Positions 28,430 to 38,249 of a DNA stretch of 64,000 bases are shown here, piece after piece. Source of the stretch: Staphylococcus borealis (GTDB lineage: Bacteria; Bacillota; Bacilli; Staphylococcales; Staphylococcaceae); assembly GCF_001224225.1 (NCBI RefSeq), contig NZ_CUEE01000004.1, positions 186,001-250,000 of the forward strand, read 5' to 3'. The notes below the pieces were generated by a model. The model did not search any database and was not told the DNA's origin. It worked only from the letters and a program-made list of their open reading frames with translations. Position numbers and translations under genes: made by a program. Position 1 is the first letter of the stretch. Every line of letters starts with the position of its first letter.

Positions 28430-29387
28430 AATGCTTTCTACCTTTCATTAGTAATATTAGGAATATCACTGTTCCGAAGACACCAATAGTCAATCCGATA
28501 TTAATTTCATAAGGATAGACAATCAATCTACCTACGATATCAGCGAACAATACAAATATTGATCCTAGCATGAGTGTATGTGGAAGTGCATTTTTTAAAT
28601 GGTCACCTCTATACATCGAAATAATATTTGGTACAATCAGACCTAAAAATGGTAGCGTACCTACAGTAACAACCACTAATGCCGTCAGTGCAGCTGTAAT
28701 GAACAGTGCAATATTTATAATTTTTTCATAGCTAACACCCAAGTTATGACTAAAATCTTTCCCCATACCAGCAATCGTAAAGTGATTTGCGAAGATAAAC
28801 GCAATAATCAGTAGAGGCACAACAAGATAAAGGACTTCATAGCGTCCACTTGTTATAATTGCAAAGTTGCCATTCATCCAGTTGCCAATGCTCTGCAATG
28901 CGTTAGTTCTTAAGGCAATAAATGTCGTGAAACTGGATACAATACCACCAATCATAATTCCTAGTAATGGCACAAAGATAACTTCTTTAACACGAATTAA
29001 ATTAATTAATTTCACAAATAAGAATGTCCCTGCCAAACTCAATCCAACCGCAAATAATAATTTAATTAATATATGACCTTTTGGGAAAAAAATAAGCGAA
29101 ATTAAAATACCTAACTTAGCCCATTCCATTGTTCCTGCCGTCGTCGGACTTACAAATTTATTTTGCATCATCTGCTGCATAATTAATCCTGCTAATGCGA
29201 GTGAACTACCAGAAAGAAGAATACTAACTGTTCTAGGTATACGACTTGAAAACAAAATATTTTGCTGTTCTTCGTTTAAGTGGAAAATATCTGAAAGAGA
29301 GAGCTGACTCACCCCAACAAATAAGGAGACTATAGTTAAACATACTAATACGATAAGTAAAACATAACCCTTAAATAAAAACTTCAC
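28419..29387 (-). CDS. sstA: SstA, siderophore ABC transporter permease
   Basis: 322-aa FecCD-family permease, first gene of the sst operon. Family motifs: SRIPRTVSILLSGSSLALAG near 47-66, QMMQNKFVSPTTAG following, GKDFSHNLGVSYEK near 210, and VGTLPFLGLIVPNIISMYRG near 242. About nine helices. The start ATG follows AGGAGAATAA. Two overlapping Fur-type sites lie 37-71 bases upstream, the main on/off control of the operon by iron. Confidence 0.95.
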   Translation of the reverse strand: MKFLFKGYVLLIVLVCLTIVSLFVGVSQLSLSDIFHLNEEQQNILFSSRIPRTVSILLSGSSLALAGLIMQQMMQNKFVSPTTAGTMEWAKLGILISLIFFPKGHILIKLLFAVGLSLAGTFLFVKLINLIRVKEVIFVPLLGIMIGGIVSSFTTFIALRTNALQSIGNWMNGNFAIITSGRYEVLYLVVPLLIIAFIFANHFTIAGMGKDFSHNLGVSYEKIINIALFITAALTALVVVTVGTLPFLGLIVPNIISMYRGDHLKNALPHTLMLGSIFVLFADIVGRLIVYPYEINIGLTIGVFGTVIFLILLMKGRKHYAN

Positions 29388-29423
29388 TATTTATTCTCCT
29401 CGTCTTGCTATATGTATTGAAAT

Positions 29424-29458
29424 GATAGTCGTTATCAACGATAATGATTATCATTGTC
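29424..29458 (-). promoter_or_regulatory. Fur box (double) of the sst operon
   Basis: GATAATGATTATCATTGTC at 29440-29458 matches 18 of 19 positions of the Fur consensus. An adjoining, weaker site GATAGTCGTTATCAACGAT (29424-29442) overlaps it. Both precede sstA. Confidence 0.93.
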
Positions 29459-29459
29459 G

Positions 29460-30048
29460 CTATAATCAATATTAAAGATTACTGACCTGAATTTCAATAG
29501 TAATTTGAAGATATATTCATATTTATACATGAATCGAAAGAAACAATGTAGATTGTATGGACCGAACACATAATAGATAACACGGTTAAGTTGTTTCATC
29601 ATGATGGCCAACAATCAGACGTATCACAACCAAAAAGGGGCCGCGGCATAAAGTGCCTGAATAAGTGAAAAAAGACTATTTCTATTGAAATAATATAGAA
29701 ATGGTTTCAACCATATCATTTACATGGTATGAAATATCATTTTGGAGAATAAACACTGAAGTTTCTATTGGTAGAATAAGCTGAGTCATATTATAATTTT
29801 TTAGTATTTCAATATTAAATTACATATAAATACAACGTATTGTGGCGAGACGCTTGCGTTGATTATTAATGAACATAAGTGCACCTGCACTTGCGTAAGT
29901 AGTTCTAAGATAGATGACGAAGTGTAGTTGTGTAGACTCCTAGTGTTTCATTTATTGAGCACCAGCGCTACAGCACTGTTGTAAGGCGTTCTAAGATAGA
30001 TTACGAAACAGAGTTGCGGAGACTCCTAGGGGAGCAGTATTTTCAAAG
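29460..30048. other. Non-coding region upstream of sstA with an 86-base-period tandem repeat
   Basis: No convincing gene. A 42-base core beginning GTTCTAAGATAGATKACGAA and ending AGACTCCTAG occurs twice, at 29902-29943 and 29988-30029. The flanks are related too (GCACCTGC / GCACCAGC). The rest is AT-rich with no recognised site. It may be decayed intergenic repeat sequence. Confidence 0.5.
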
Positions 30049-30355
30049 AGAGTCTGGGACATAAATAATATAATAATGCTATTTAGCAAATTCTCAGTAG
30101 TTGACTGAACTGAGAAGGCGCTTAAATCAAGCTTTTCTCAGTTCTAGTCATCCTTGCGAAGGTGGGCGGGGCCCCAACAAAGAGAATTTCATCAAGAAAT
30201 TCTACAAGCTAAGCAAGTTGGGGTTACGACGAATTTAAAAGAATTCTGTCCCACTCCCACAAGCAAAGCACGTTGGGCAAGCGAGCCAACAATACGAAGT
30301 ATTATAAATAAAGAAACCAGTAAATGCGTTTTAACAAACGCATTTACTGGCTAAC
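30049..30355. repeat. Staphylococcal intergenic repeat with terminator cassette, nrdF side
   Basis: Begins GAGTCTGGGACATAAAT, contains the CTGAACTGAGAAGGCGCTT...AAGC hairpin, a GGCGGGGCCCCAACA STAR-like block and TTCTGTCCCACTCCC. A block then shared with 50609-50705 follows (CAAGCAAAGCACGTT onward), ending in a perfect hairpin CCAGTAAATGCGTT/AACGCATTTACTGG at 30317-30350. The hairpin lies 58 bases past the nrdF stop and probably terminates the nrd transcript. Confidence 0.85.
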
Positions 30356-30408
30356 GTTCTGAGAACTAGGTCTCAGATATTATCTCATTTATATCATGTT
30401 GTTACTGA

Positions 30409-31377
30409 TTAATCTTCAAAAATAAAATCTTCATCTTGTAATGCTTCTACATTTAACGCCAATGTGTAACCATCACCTTTTACTGAGAAGAAGTCATGGT
30501 TTTTAGTTGAAGTATCTAAAGCATTCTCAATGATAGGATTAAATTCTTTTTCCTCAAAATAGGGTTCGAAACCTAAATTTGATAAAGCTTTATTTCCGTT
30601 ATATTGAACATAATTCAATACATCTTCACTTAAGCCGATATCATCATATAGCAAGTGTGTATAAGAGACTTCATTTGCATATAAATCCTCTAATAATTTA
30701 TACATTTCTTTGTCTGCTTTTTGTTTTTCATTTTCAGAAAGTTCATTACGCAAACTTTGTGCATCTAGTCCTGTAAATACACCATGGATTGATTCGTCTA
30801 ATAAAATCTTTCTAATGATCTCACCAGAAGTTGTCATTCTACCTTGCCCAGCTAGGTATAGAGGATAATAGAAACCAGAATAGAACAAGAATGTCTCTAA
30901 AAATACACTTGAAACTCTCGCAATATATTGATCATATATAGAGGCTTCTTTTCCCCACAATTTATGATAATTTTCGATAATTTTATCAGATTTATATTTT
31001 AAATGAGGCTCTTCAATAACCCAAGTATCTAGCAAATAGTTCGTTTCACTAGAAGGAAGTAAAGTTGTAAAAATATGTGAATAACTTTTCGCATGAATTT
31101 GTTCCATCATTGCCATAAATGAATACACTGCTTTTTTACGTAAGTCTGTTGTGTGTAACATAATCAATGGCATACCATCATCTGCTTGATGTGTATCCAA
31201 TCCTGTTAATCCTGCTAATGCACGTTTAAATGTATTTTTCTCGTCTTCAGTTAGTGTCTTCCAACTTGCAATATCTTTTGATACTTTAAATTCTGTTTCT
31301 ACCCACATTTGAGAGATATTCTGACGCCAAAACATATTCGTCATATCTTCTTGGGTATTCCAATTGACGGCCTTCAT
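30409..31377 (-). CDS. nrdF: Ribonucleotide reductase class Ib, small subunit
   Basis: 322-aa NrdF (R2F) subunit that holds the dimetal-tyrosyl radical cofactor for NrdE. Metal-ligand motifs are recognisable: TGLDTHQADDG near 55, MMEQIHAKSYSHIF near 90 (Glu and His), VFLETFLFYSGFYYPLYLAG near 160, ILLDESIHGVFTG near 190 (Glu, His). Ends EDFIFED. ATG with AAGGAGGATTTTTAA. It follows nrdE by 127 bases. Aerobic dNTP supply. Confidence 0.97.
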   Translation of the reverse strand: MKAVNWNTQEDMTNMFWRQNISQMWVETEFKVSKDIASWKTLTEDEKNTFKRALAGLTGLDTHQADDGMPLIMLHTTDLRKKAVYSFMAMMEQIHAKSYSHIFTTLLPSSETNYLLDTWVIEEPHLKYKSDKIIENYHKLWGKEASIYDQYIARVSSVFLETFLFYSGFYYPLYLAGQGRMTTSGEIIRKILLDESIHGVFTGLDAQSLRNELSENEKQKADKEMYKLLEDLYANEVSYTHLLYDDIGLSEDVLNYVQYNGNKALSNLGFEPYFEEKEFNPIIENALDTSTKNHDFFSVKGDGYTLALNVEALQDEDFIFED

Positions 31378-31504
31378 TTAAAAATCCTCCTTAATTACTA
31401 AAAAGCAAATCTCATTCGTTAAAGGGAAAGGAGGTGAATCAATTTGTCGTGTTGACCCTACAACCTTCCCCTATTTTATACTTTATTCTGTTAACTTCTA
31501 AAAA

Positions 31505-33610
31505 TTAAATTGCACAACTTGTACATTCTTCAACGCTTAATAATTTATTACGCGTATAATATAGTGATTTAAGCCCTTTGTGATGCGCATAAACATACAA
31601 TCTTGATAATTCACGTGTTGAAATTTCAGAATTCACATATAAGATTGTTGAAATACCTTGGTCCACGTGTGTTTGAATCGTAGCAATCAAATCGATGAGT
31701 TTCATTTGATCAGTATTGAAAGCTGATTTATAGTACCACATTGTCTCTGGAGACAAGAATGGCATTGGGTAAAATGTTTCAGCGTTTCCATACGTACGAC
31801 GCTCAATTTGATCAACAATTGGCATAACTGAACTTGTTGCATTTTGTACATATGAAATACTTTGTGTAGGTGCAATCGCTAATCTATATGCATGATATAA
31901 ACCATGTTGTTGCACTTGTTCTTGTAATGCTTTCCAATCATTAGCCGTTGGAATATCAATATGATCAAATAAACGTTTTACCTTTTCAAATTTAGGTTCA
32001 AAGTCTTGAGATGTATAGAAATCAAAATATTTGCCACTAGCATAATCAGACTTATCAAAATCTTGATATACTTTACCACGTTCTTTAGCAATTTCCATTG
32101 AACGCTCAATTGAGTAGTAGTTCATCATCATGAAGAATATATTCGCAAAATCTTTAGCTTCTTCTGATTCATACCCTATTTTATTTTTAGCTAAATAACC
32201 ATGTAAGTTCATAACACCGAGTCCAACTGAGTGTAACTCACTATTCGCTTTTCTAACGCCTGGTGCATTTTGGATATTAGCTTCATCACTAACTACAGTT
32301 AATGCATCCATTCCAGTATGAACAGAGTCTTTAATTTTACCTGTTTCCATGACGTTAACGATATTTAATGAACCTAAGTTACAAGATATATCACGTTTGA
32401 TTTCATCTTCAATACCATAATCGTTAATTACTGATGTTTCTTGTAACTGGAAGATTTCTGTACATAAATTACTCATTTTAATTTGACCAATATTTGAATT
32501 GGCATGCACTTTATTCGCATTATCTTTAAACATTAAATATGGATAGCCCGATTGTAATTGTGTTTGTGCAATCATATTCAACATTTCTCTTGCATCTTTT
32601 TTCTTCTTAACGATATTAGGGTTTGCTACCATATCGTCATAATATTTTTCTAAATCAATATCATCTAGTGTTACACCATATTCTTGTTTAACCGTATGTG
32701 GTGCAAACATATAGAAATCTTTGCCTTCTTTTGCTAAATCAAAGAACTTAGAAGGTACAATTAAACCAGTAGAAATTGTTGATAAACGCAAGTCTTCATC
32801 AGCGTTTACTTTTTTAGTGTCTAAGAATTCTTCAACATCATAATGGAAGATATTTAAATAGACAGCACCAGCACCTGGACGTTGACCGAGTTGATCCGCG
32901 TAGCTAAATCCACCCTCTAACGCTTTCGCTACAGGTAGCACACCTTTCGCTACACCTTTAATACCTTTAATAGCTTCACCACGGGCACGTAATTTAGATA
33001 GGTTGATTGCTACACCACCACCAATTTTACTTAGCTGTTTGGCAGTAGAATCAATGAAGTTGATAGAATTTAAGCTATCATCCACTTCTAACAAGAAACA
33101 TGATACTAATTCACCACGACGTGCGCGTCCTGCATTTAAGAACGTTGGTGTCGCAGGTTGGTATCGTTGTTCAATCATTGCTAGAATAAATTGCTTTGCT
33201 TGTTGTTTATTGCCGTCTGCTAAATAAAGTGCAACGATTGCGACGTGTTGATTATAATCTTCTAGATATTGTGATTTATCGTTAGTTTTTAACGCATAAT
33301 CTTTATAGAACTTACTAGCAGACATGTAGCTTGTAAATTCAAAGTTGATTGATTTAGCAAATTCAGTGATTTCAACTAAGTCTGATTCGCTATATTTCTC
33401 GAAGACATTAAAATAAAAATTGTTATCTACGAGATAGTGTAATCGTTCAATCTCACTGTCAAAATAAATTGTTTTATCATGGATTTCTTCAAGATAAACC
33501 GCTAATGCTTCCTGATCCTTCTCTAAGTTAAAGAAACCATTACCTTTACGTTTCGTAACTTCATTATTTAGTTCAATATGATTGTACTTTTTCTCGTTCA
33601 TCATTTTCAT
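31505..33610 (-). CDS. nrdE: Ribonucleotide reductase class Ib, catalytic subunit
   Basis: 701-aa NrdE. Active-site features: [21 protein letters not shown] (first redox Cys), [26 protein letters not shown] (finger-loop Cys region), [20 protein letters not shown] (radical-transfer region) and a C-terminal CTSC pair for reduction by NrdH/thioredoxin. I chose ATG 33608-33610 ([14 protein letters not shown]) behind GGTGGGG; it gives the same length as S. aureus NrdE, whereas a far-upstream start would lie deep inside nrdI. The start lies 38 bases inside the 3' end of nrdI, so translation is coupled. Confidence 0.97.
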   Translation of the reverse strand: MKMMNEKKYNHIELNNEVTKRKGNGFFNLEKDQEALAVYLEEIHDKTIYFDSEIERLHYLVDNNFYFNVFEKYSESDLVEITEFAKSINFEFTSYMSASKFYKDYALKTNDKSQYLEDYNQHVAIVALYLADGNKQQAKQFILAMIEQRYQPATPTFLNAGRARRGELVSCFLLEVDDSLNSINFIDSTAKQLSKIGGGVAINLSKLRARGEAIKGIKGVAKGVLPVAKALEGGFSYADQLGQRPGAGAVYLNIFHYDVEEFLDTKKVNADEDLRLSTISTGLIVPSKFFDLAKEGKDFYMFAPHTVKQEYGVTLDDIDLEKYYDDMVANPNIVKKKKDAREMLNMIAQTQLQSGYPYLMFKDNANKVHANSNIGQIKMSNLCTEIFQLQETSVINDYGIEDEIKRDISCNLGSLNIVNVMETGKIKDSVHTGMDALTVVSDEANIQNAPGVRKANSELHSVGLGVMNLHGYLAKNKIGYESEEAKDFANIFFMMMNYYSIERSMEIAKERGKVYQDFDKSDYASGKYFDFYTSQDFEPKFEKVKRLFDHIDIPTANDWKALQEQVQQHGLYHAYRLAIAPTQSISYVQNATSSVMPIVDQIERRTYGNAETFYPMPFLSPETMWYYKSAFNTDQMKLIDLIATIQTHVDQGISTILYVNSEISTRELSRLYVYAHHKGLKSLYYTRNKLLSVEECTSCAI

Positions 33611-33971
33611 TGAAATGCCCCACCTTATTTTTAAATTCAATAACATCTTTATTAGAACCTTGTACTTCAAATTTCATTAATAGAGGTACATGATATGATT
33701 CGGAAATTGTTTTACCCGCTTTAGCAAAGTTTTGTCCCCAGTTTCGGTTACCACTTGCTGCAACTGCGCGTAAATTTTGATGATTAACATCTAAAAACGA
33801 TTGTACTTCTTTAGGCACTTCACCAAATCCAATTGTTCCCGTAACTAAAATATAAGGTTCATCAAATGGATCTGTACAATTATCTTTAGTTATCTCCATT
33901 ACATCTGAAATTTCACTTCGCTTGATAAATCTTCTTACATTACCAGAAAAAGAGAAATAAACTACTTTCAT
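33573..33971 (-). CDS. nrdI: NrdI flavodoxin-like activator of NrdF
   Basis: 132-aa flavodoxin-like protein that supplies oxidant for assembly of the dimanganese-tyrosyl cofactor in NrdF. FMN-binding pieces: [14 protein letters not shown] at 5-18, [12 protein letters not shown] near 42, and [16 protein letters not shown] near 72. First gene of nrdIEF; overlaps nrdE by 38 bases. The ATG follows GAAGGCGTTCCA. A long leader with candidate NrdR operators is upstream. Confidence 0.96.
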   Translation of the reverse strand: MKVVYFSFSGNVRRFIKRSEISDVMEITKDNCTDPFDEPYILVTGTIGFGEVPKEVQSFLDVNHQNLRAVAASGNRNWGQNFAKAGKTISESYHVPLLMKFEVQGSNKDVIEFKNKVGHFNENDEREKVQSY

Positions 33972-34135
33972 TGGAACGCCTTCTTTCGTCAGTCCATATT
34001 ATTAACTAAAAAGAAGTTCTCTTAATTAAATAAGAAAACTTGCTAGACATTAAATACGACATATTTTAGACATTTATTTTGGATGTCAACTAGCTGATGA
34101 TCGTTATACTTAAAAGAAGTGACTTTCGTTTCCAG

Positions 34136-34183
34136 CCACTACATGTAGTGTTTAGACTAAAATTTCGAGACTATTTCATCTAT
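34136..34183 (-). promoter_or_regulatory. Candidate NrdR box pair, proximal to nrdI
   Basis: CCACTACATGTAGTGT (34136-34151) fits 13 of 16 positions of the NrdR consensus acaCwAtATaTwGtgt. A weaker partner (34168-34183, 10 of 16) is centred 32 bases away, the three-turn spacing typical of paired NrdR boxes. The first box is strong, the second doubtful. Confidence 0.5.
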
Positions 34184-34288
34184 TAGCTCGTTCGTATAAA
34201 TAGCATTGAATTAGGGATTTATACTTAAAATCCAGTGTGAAATTTCTATTAAAATGAATAATTTTTATAACACAAACTTTTTATACAA

Positions 34289-34336
34289 CCACAACATGTT
34301 GTGGTTCATTTACAAATTCAATACTATATTCTGTGT
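34289..34336 (-). promoter_or_regulatory. NrdR box pair, distal to nrdI
   Basis: CCACAACATGTTGTGG (34289-34304, 12 of 16) and ATACTATATTCTGTGT (34321-34336, 13 of 16) are centred 32 bases apart. NrdR represses ribonucleotide reductase genes when dATP is high by binding such paired boxes. Located 318 bases before nrdI, implying a long leader or a second promoter. Confidence 0.65.
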
Positions 34337-34641
34337 TTCATTATACAGAATTGCTCTCTTAATTGAAAGTAACTATTTCGTGACAAAAGTTCGGAAAAAC
34401 GTCTGAATGTGCATCACATCAAACTTAAATTGATACAAATATTTATTTTTGAATATTTAATGTGTTTTAGTTGCATTTTCACCAGCAATATAAATGATTG
34501 AATTGTCAGCGTTCTTGAAGACCAATTATTTAAACAATCAATGTATTTTGTACAATTATTCAAGTATATATTATATTTCACTCTAAAAACACGAATATAA
34601 CATTTATAAAAAAATGGCATCTAACGTGTTTTTACCAGAAT

Positions 34642-34655
34642 AGAACGTTTGTTCG
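34642..34655 (-). promoter_or_regulatory. LexA-like box upstream of the EamA-queF pair
   Basis: On the minus strand CGAACAAACGTTCT, one base from CGAAC-N4-GTTCG and almost identical to the uvrB box at 2640-2653. It lies 108 bases before the EamA start and 671 bases before nrdI. Function inferred only. Confidence 0.5.
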
Positions 34656-34762
34656 TATTTAAATCATATTACATCCCTATATTATTTTCAAGTATTTATG
34701 CATTACTAATTGAATTATGCTACTATATATACGGTAATTTTTTACAAATGAGGCGATTAACC

Positions 34763-35647
34763 TTGAATCCAAAAGTTAAGGGCATCATTGCAATTCTAAT
34801 TTCAGCGATTGGTTTTAGTTTTATGTCTGTATTTTTCAGGCTTGCAGGAGACTTACCTGTATTTCAAAAATCATTAGCAAGAAATTTTGTCGCAATGTTT
34901 ATCCCATTATTTTTCATATTTAAATATAAACAGCCTATGTTCGGGAAATTAAGTAGTCAACCTTTGTTAATTTCTCGCTCTACATTAGGACTTATAGGTG
35001 TTTTATTAAATATATATGCCATTGATCATATGGTATTAAGCGATGCAGATACGCTAATGAAACTTAATCCTTTTTGGACTATTTTACTTAGTTTAATTTT
35101 TCTAAATGAGAAAGTTCGTAAATATCAAATCGTTGCTATGATTGTAGCAATCTTTGGTATGTTATTTATCGTTAAACCTGAGTTTTCTTCAACAATGATT
35201 ACGTCATTAGCCGGATTATTCTCAGGTATTTTCGCAGCCTCTGCATACACATGTGTTCGTGCACTTAGTACTAGAGAAGCACCTTATACTATCGTGTTTT
35301 ATTTTTCATTATTTTCAGTTGTCGTTTTAATTCCGTTTTCAATTGCGACATATGAACCAATGACAACGATACAAATGGTTTACCTTTTAGGAGCGGGTCT
35401 TTCAGCAGCAGTTGGCCAAATTGGTATTACACTTGCCTATAGCTTTGCACCTGCGAAGGACATATCTATCTTTACGTATGCTTCAATTATTTTCACGGCA
35501 GTCTTCGGATTTATTCTATTCGGAGAAACACCAGATTTCTATGCACTCATTGGTTATGTCATTATCATCGGCGCAAGCTATTATATGTTTGAAAAAGCGC
35601 GACGACAAACTGTACCAACGCAACACCAAACTAACACTAAGGAGTGA
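34763..35647 (+). CDS. EamA-family (DMT) transporter
   Basis: About 294 aa with ten membrane helices as two EamA repeats ([20 protein letters not shown] in the first; [20 protein letters not shown] in the second). Drug/metabolite exporters of this type move amino acids, nucleosides or toxins; the substrate here is unknown. Start uncertain: TTG 34763 has GAGGCG upstream at a good distance; ATG 34748 lacks one; a still longer frame opens at 34649. The queF start lies 5 bases beyond the stop, so the two genes are one operon. A LexA-like box precedes it. Confidence 0.85.
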   Translation: MNPKVKGIIAILISAIGFSFMSVFFRLAGDLPVFQKSLARNFVAMFIPLFFIFKYKQPMFGKLSSQPLLISRSTLGLIGVLLNIYAIDHMVLSDADTLMKLNPFWTILLSLIFLNEKVRKYQIVAMIVAIFGMLFIVKPEFSSTMITSLAGLFSGIFAASAYTCVRALSTREAPYTIVFYFSLFSVVVLIPFSIATYEPMTTIQMVYLLGAGLSAAVGQIGITLAYSFAPAKDISIFTYASIIFTAVFGFILFGETPDFYALIGYVIIIGASYYMFEKARRQTVPTQHQTNTKE

Positions 35648-35652
35648 TTCAT

Positions 35653-36153
35653 ATGACGCAAGGACGTCAGAAAGAAGAACTACAAGATATTACTTTATTA
35701 GGTAATCAAAACAATAAATATGAATTTGACTATACGCCAGAAGTTTTAGAAACATTTGACAATAAACATCAAGGGCGCGATTACTTTGTAAAATTTAATT
35801 GTCCTGAATTTACATCTCTCTGTCCTATTACAGGTCAACCGGATTTCGCTACCATTTATATTTCATATATTCCAAATGTTAAAATGGTAGAATCTAAATC
35901 ATTAAAATTATACTTATTTAGTTTTAGAAATCATGGCGACTTCCACGAGGATTGCATGAATATTATTATGAACGATTTAATAGAGTTAATGGATCCACAT
36001 TATATCGAAGTTTGGGGTAAATTCACGCCACGTGGTGGTATTTCTATCGATCCTTATACAAATTATGGCCGCCCTAATTCTAAATATGAAAAAATGGCTG
36101 AGCATCGATTAATGAACCACGATTTATATCCAGAAAAAATAGATAATAGATAA
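35653..36153 (+). CDS. queF: QueF, NADPH-dependent preQ0 reductase
   Basis: 166-aa QueF reduces 7-cyano-7-deazaguanine (preQ0) to preQ1 in queuosine synthesis. The active site is [10 protein letters not shown] (Cys of the thioimide, Asp just after) near residue 55; the QueF motif [20 protein letters not shown] is near 80; HEDC and GGISIDPY follow. Short, single-domain (YkvM) type. ATG 35653 after AAGGAGTGATTC, which overlaps the EamA end. It sits about 22 kb from queCDE, which carries the riboswitch; no preQ1 riboswitch was seen here. Confidence 0.96.
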   Translation: MTQGRQKEELQDITLLGNQNNKYEFDYTPEVLETFDNKHQGRDYFVKFNCPEFTSLCPITGQPDFATIYISYIPNVKMVESKSLKLYLFSFRNHGDFHEDCMNIIMNDLIELMDPHYIEVWGKFTPRGGISIDPYTNYGRPNSKYEKMAEHRLMNHDLYPEKIDNR

Positions 36154-36162
36154 TAGATTAAT

Positions 36163-36200
36163 AAAATCCACTAAATTGTTTGACAATTTAGTGGATTTTT
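36163..36200 (+). terminator. queF terminator
   Basis: AAATCCACTAAATTGT / ACAATTTAGTGGATTTTTT around a three-base loop, 10 bases after the queF stop. Confidence 0.92.
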
Positions 36201-36456
36201 TCATTATTTGTGATATTTTATTTAAATTTACTATTGCCTATTAGTGAATTAAAGCGTATTTTATTATTATCATTTAAAATTACAAAAGAGTAAGATGATC
36301 TAAATAAAGCAACTTATTCTCATTCGATTTTAAATCATCAACTCATTGACTGAAATTTCTAAAAATTTCTATTTTTAAGAAATTACATTATTTTACATAT
36401 CATCATCTTGATTATTAAATTTCAGTCTTTAAAGGGAAGAAAGGATTGGGATACAT
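36201..36456. promoter_or_regulatory. dtpT promoter region with CodY-like box and long inverted repeat
   Basis: At 36353-36367, AAATTTCTAAAAATT fits the CodY consensus AATTTTCWGAAAATT at 13 of 15 positions, 90 bases before the transporter start. Peptide transporters are common CodY targets. The box is inside one side of an 11-base perfect inverted repeat, GACTGAAATTT (36348-36358) and AAATTTCAGTC (36417-36427). The site AAGGGAAGAAAGGATTGGG precedes the ATG. Confidence 0.5.
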
Positions 36457-37962
36457 ATGGCAACAAACAATTCCCATGAACAAGCAGTTCAAACAATACC
36501 TCAGCGTGGATTCTTCGGACATCCTAACGGCTTAGGTGTACTATTCTTTGTAGAATTTTGGGAGCGATTTAGTTATTACGGTATGCGCGCCATGCTCATT
36601 TTCTACATGTATGACCAAATTAAAAATGGCGGTCTAGGCATTGACCAAACGACTGCAATGTCTATTATGTCAGTTTACGGGGCATTAATTTACATGTCTT
36701 CAATTCCAGGTGCATGGGTCGCAGATAGACTCTTCGGTACTAGAGGCGCGACCTTGATCGGTGCAGTACTGATTATTATTGGACATATTTGTTTAAGTTT
36801 ACCATTCGCAATGTTTGGGTTATTTGCATCAATGTTCTTTATCATTATCGGTTCTGGTTTAATGAAACCAAATATTTCAAACATTGTTGGACGATTATAT
36901 CCTGAGAATGATACGCGTATGGATGCTGGGTTCGTTATATTCTATATGTCAGTTAACTTAGGCGCATTAATCTCACCAATTATCTTGCAACATTTCCTTG
37001 ATGTGAAAAATTATCATGGCGGTTTCTTAATCGCAGCAATTGGTATGGCATTAGGTTTAGTATGGTATATGATTTTCAACAAGAAAAATTTAGGCTCTGT
37101 TGGTATGAATCCAACAAATCCACTTTCTCCTGAAGAAAAAAGAAAATATGGATTAATTGTTAGCTTAGTTGTAATCGTAATTGCTATTGTATTATTAGTT
37201 ACATACTTTACTAATACTTTATCATTTAACCTGATTAGTAATACTGTTTTAGTTCTAGGTATTGCATTACCAATTATTTACTTTACAACGATGATTCGAA
37301 GTAAAGAAGTTACAGATGTAGAACGTTCTCGCGTTAAAGCATTTATTCCATTATTTATTCTAGGAATGTTATTCTGGGGAATTCAAGAACAAGGTTCAAA
37401 CGTTTTAAATATTTATGGATTAGAGCGTTCTGATATGCAACTGAATTTATTTGGTTGGCAGACACAATTTGGTGAAGCATGGTTCCAATCAATTAACCCA
37501 TTATTTATCCTACTCTTCGCACCAGTCGTTTCAACAATCTGGTTAAAAATGGGTAAAAGACAACCAAGCTTACCAGTCAAGTTTGGTATTGGTACCTTAT
37601 TAGCAGGTGCTTCATATATTCTAATGGGACTTATCGGTATGAGTTATGGTGATTCACACTTCTCAGTAAACTGGGTTATCCTATCTTATGTAATCTGTGT
37701 GGTTGGTGAATTATGTTTATCACCTACAGGTAATAGTGCAGCAGTTAAATTAGCACCGAAAGCATTTAATGCGCAAATGATGAGTGTTTGGTTATTAACA
37801 AACGCATCTGCACAAGCACTTAATGGTACGTTAGTTAAATTAATTGAACCTTTAGGTCAAACGAATTACTTTATCTTCTTAGGTAGTGTAGCAATTGTCA
37901 TTACTGTGATTATCTTAGCTTTCACACCGAAGATTTCTAAAGCAATGAAAGGTATTCATTAA
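36457..37962 (+). CDS. dtpT: DtpT-like proton-coupled di/tripeptide transporter (first of two)
   Basis: 501-aa POT/PTR family symporter with fourteen predicted helices. The family signature ExxER is in FVEFWERFSYYGMRAMLIFY near residue 29-48; further motifs are GAWVADRLFGTRGATLIGAV and FVIFYMSVNLGALISP, and EQGSNVLNIYGLERSD near 310. It imports di- and tripeptides with protons. Closely related to the second copy at 41112-42626. A CodY-like site upstream suggests repression in rich conditions. A repeat-type hairpin follows. Confidence 0.94.
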   Translation: MATNNSHEQAVQTIPQRGFFGHPNGLGVLFFVEFWERFSYYGMRAMLIFYMYDQIKNGGLGIDQTTAMSIMSVYGALIYMSSIPGAWVADRLFGTRGATLIGAVLIIIGHICLSLPFAMFGLFASMFFIIIGSGLMKPNISNIVGRLYPENDTRMDAGFVIFYMSVNLGALISPIILQHFLDVKNYHGGFLIAAIGMALGLVWYMIFNKKNLGSVGMNPTNPLSPEEKRKYGLIVSLVVIVIAIVLLVTYFTNTLSFNLISNTVLVLGIALPIIYFTTMIRSKEVTDVERSRVKAFIPLFILGMLFWGIQEQGSNVLNIYGLERSDMQLNLFGWQTQFGEAWFQSINPLFILLFAPVVSTIWLKMGKRQPSLPVKFGIGTLLAGASYILMGLIGMSYGDSHFSVNWVILSYVICVVGELCLSPTGNSAAVKLAPKAFNAQMMSVWLLTNASAQALNGTLVKLIEPLGQTNYFIFLGSVAIVITVIILAFTPKISKAMKGIH

Positions 37963-38075
37963 CCTTTTAGGCTATTTAAAAAGCGTCCTAATGTTTAGGG
38001 ATGCTCAATCTTATTCACAGTAACTGAGTGTACTAAGAAGTCATTTATATTCAGCTTTGCGAGTCATGCTTTTAG

Positions 38076-38120
38076 GGATGGAACAATGAATTCAAATTGA
38101 ATTCTGTTCCATCCTTTTTC
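38076..38120. repeat. Short GGAACA-GAATTC hairpin repeat after the first dtpT
   Basis: GGATGGAACA...GAATTC-aaatt-GAATTC-TGTTCCATCC followed by TTTTTC: a member of the short hairpin repeat family, 115 bases after the dtpT stop and acting as terminator on the plus strand. The region between holds nothing else recognisable. Confidence 0.75.
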
Positions 38121-38249
38121 TTTGTGTATCAACGTAAAAAGTGTAATGATAAAGACTTGAGCACTTGAAATACGCAAATCATAATTAAGCAAACCTGATT
38201 TTGGGTAAATATAAGATAATTAAAGTAAATTACGAAAGTAGGCATTATT

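Larger units (their letters stand above)
33972..34762. other. Intergenic control region nrdIEF / EamA-queF
   Basis: About 790 bases between divergent operons. It holds two candidate pairs of NrdR boxes (34136-34183 and 34289-34336) on the nrd side and a LexA-like box at 34642-34655 on the EamA side. The 68-codon open frame at 34414-34620 on the minus strand has biased composition, no ribosome binding site and no family resemblance, and I do not accept it. Confidence 0.6.

Noticed and set aside
29521-29660. Possible gene remnant upstream of sstA
   Set aside because: Minus-strand translation gives short stretches broken by stops and no family match that I can defend.
30154-30354. 66-codon open frame on the plus strand near 30.2 kb
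   Set aside because: Lies wholly inside the intergenic repeat and terminator cassette; no start signal.
34414-34620. 68-codon open frame on the minus strand upstream of nrdI
   Set aside because: Low-complexity, rich in Tyr/Asn/Ile, no ribosome binding site, no family resemblance; lies in an AT-rich control region.
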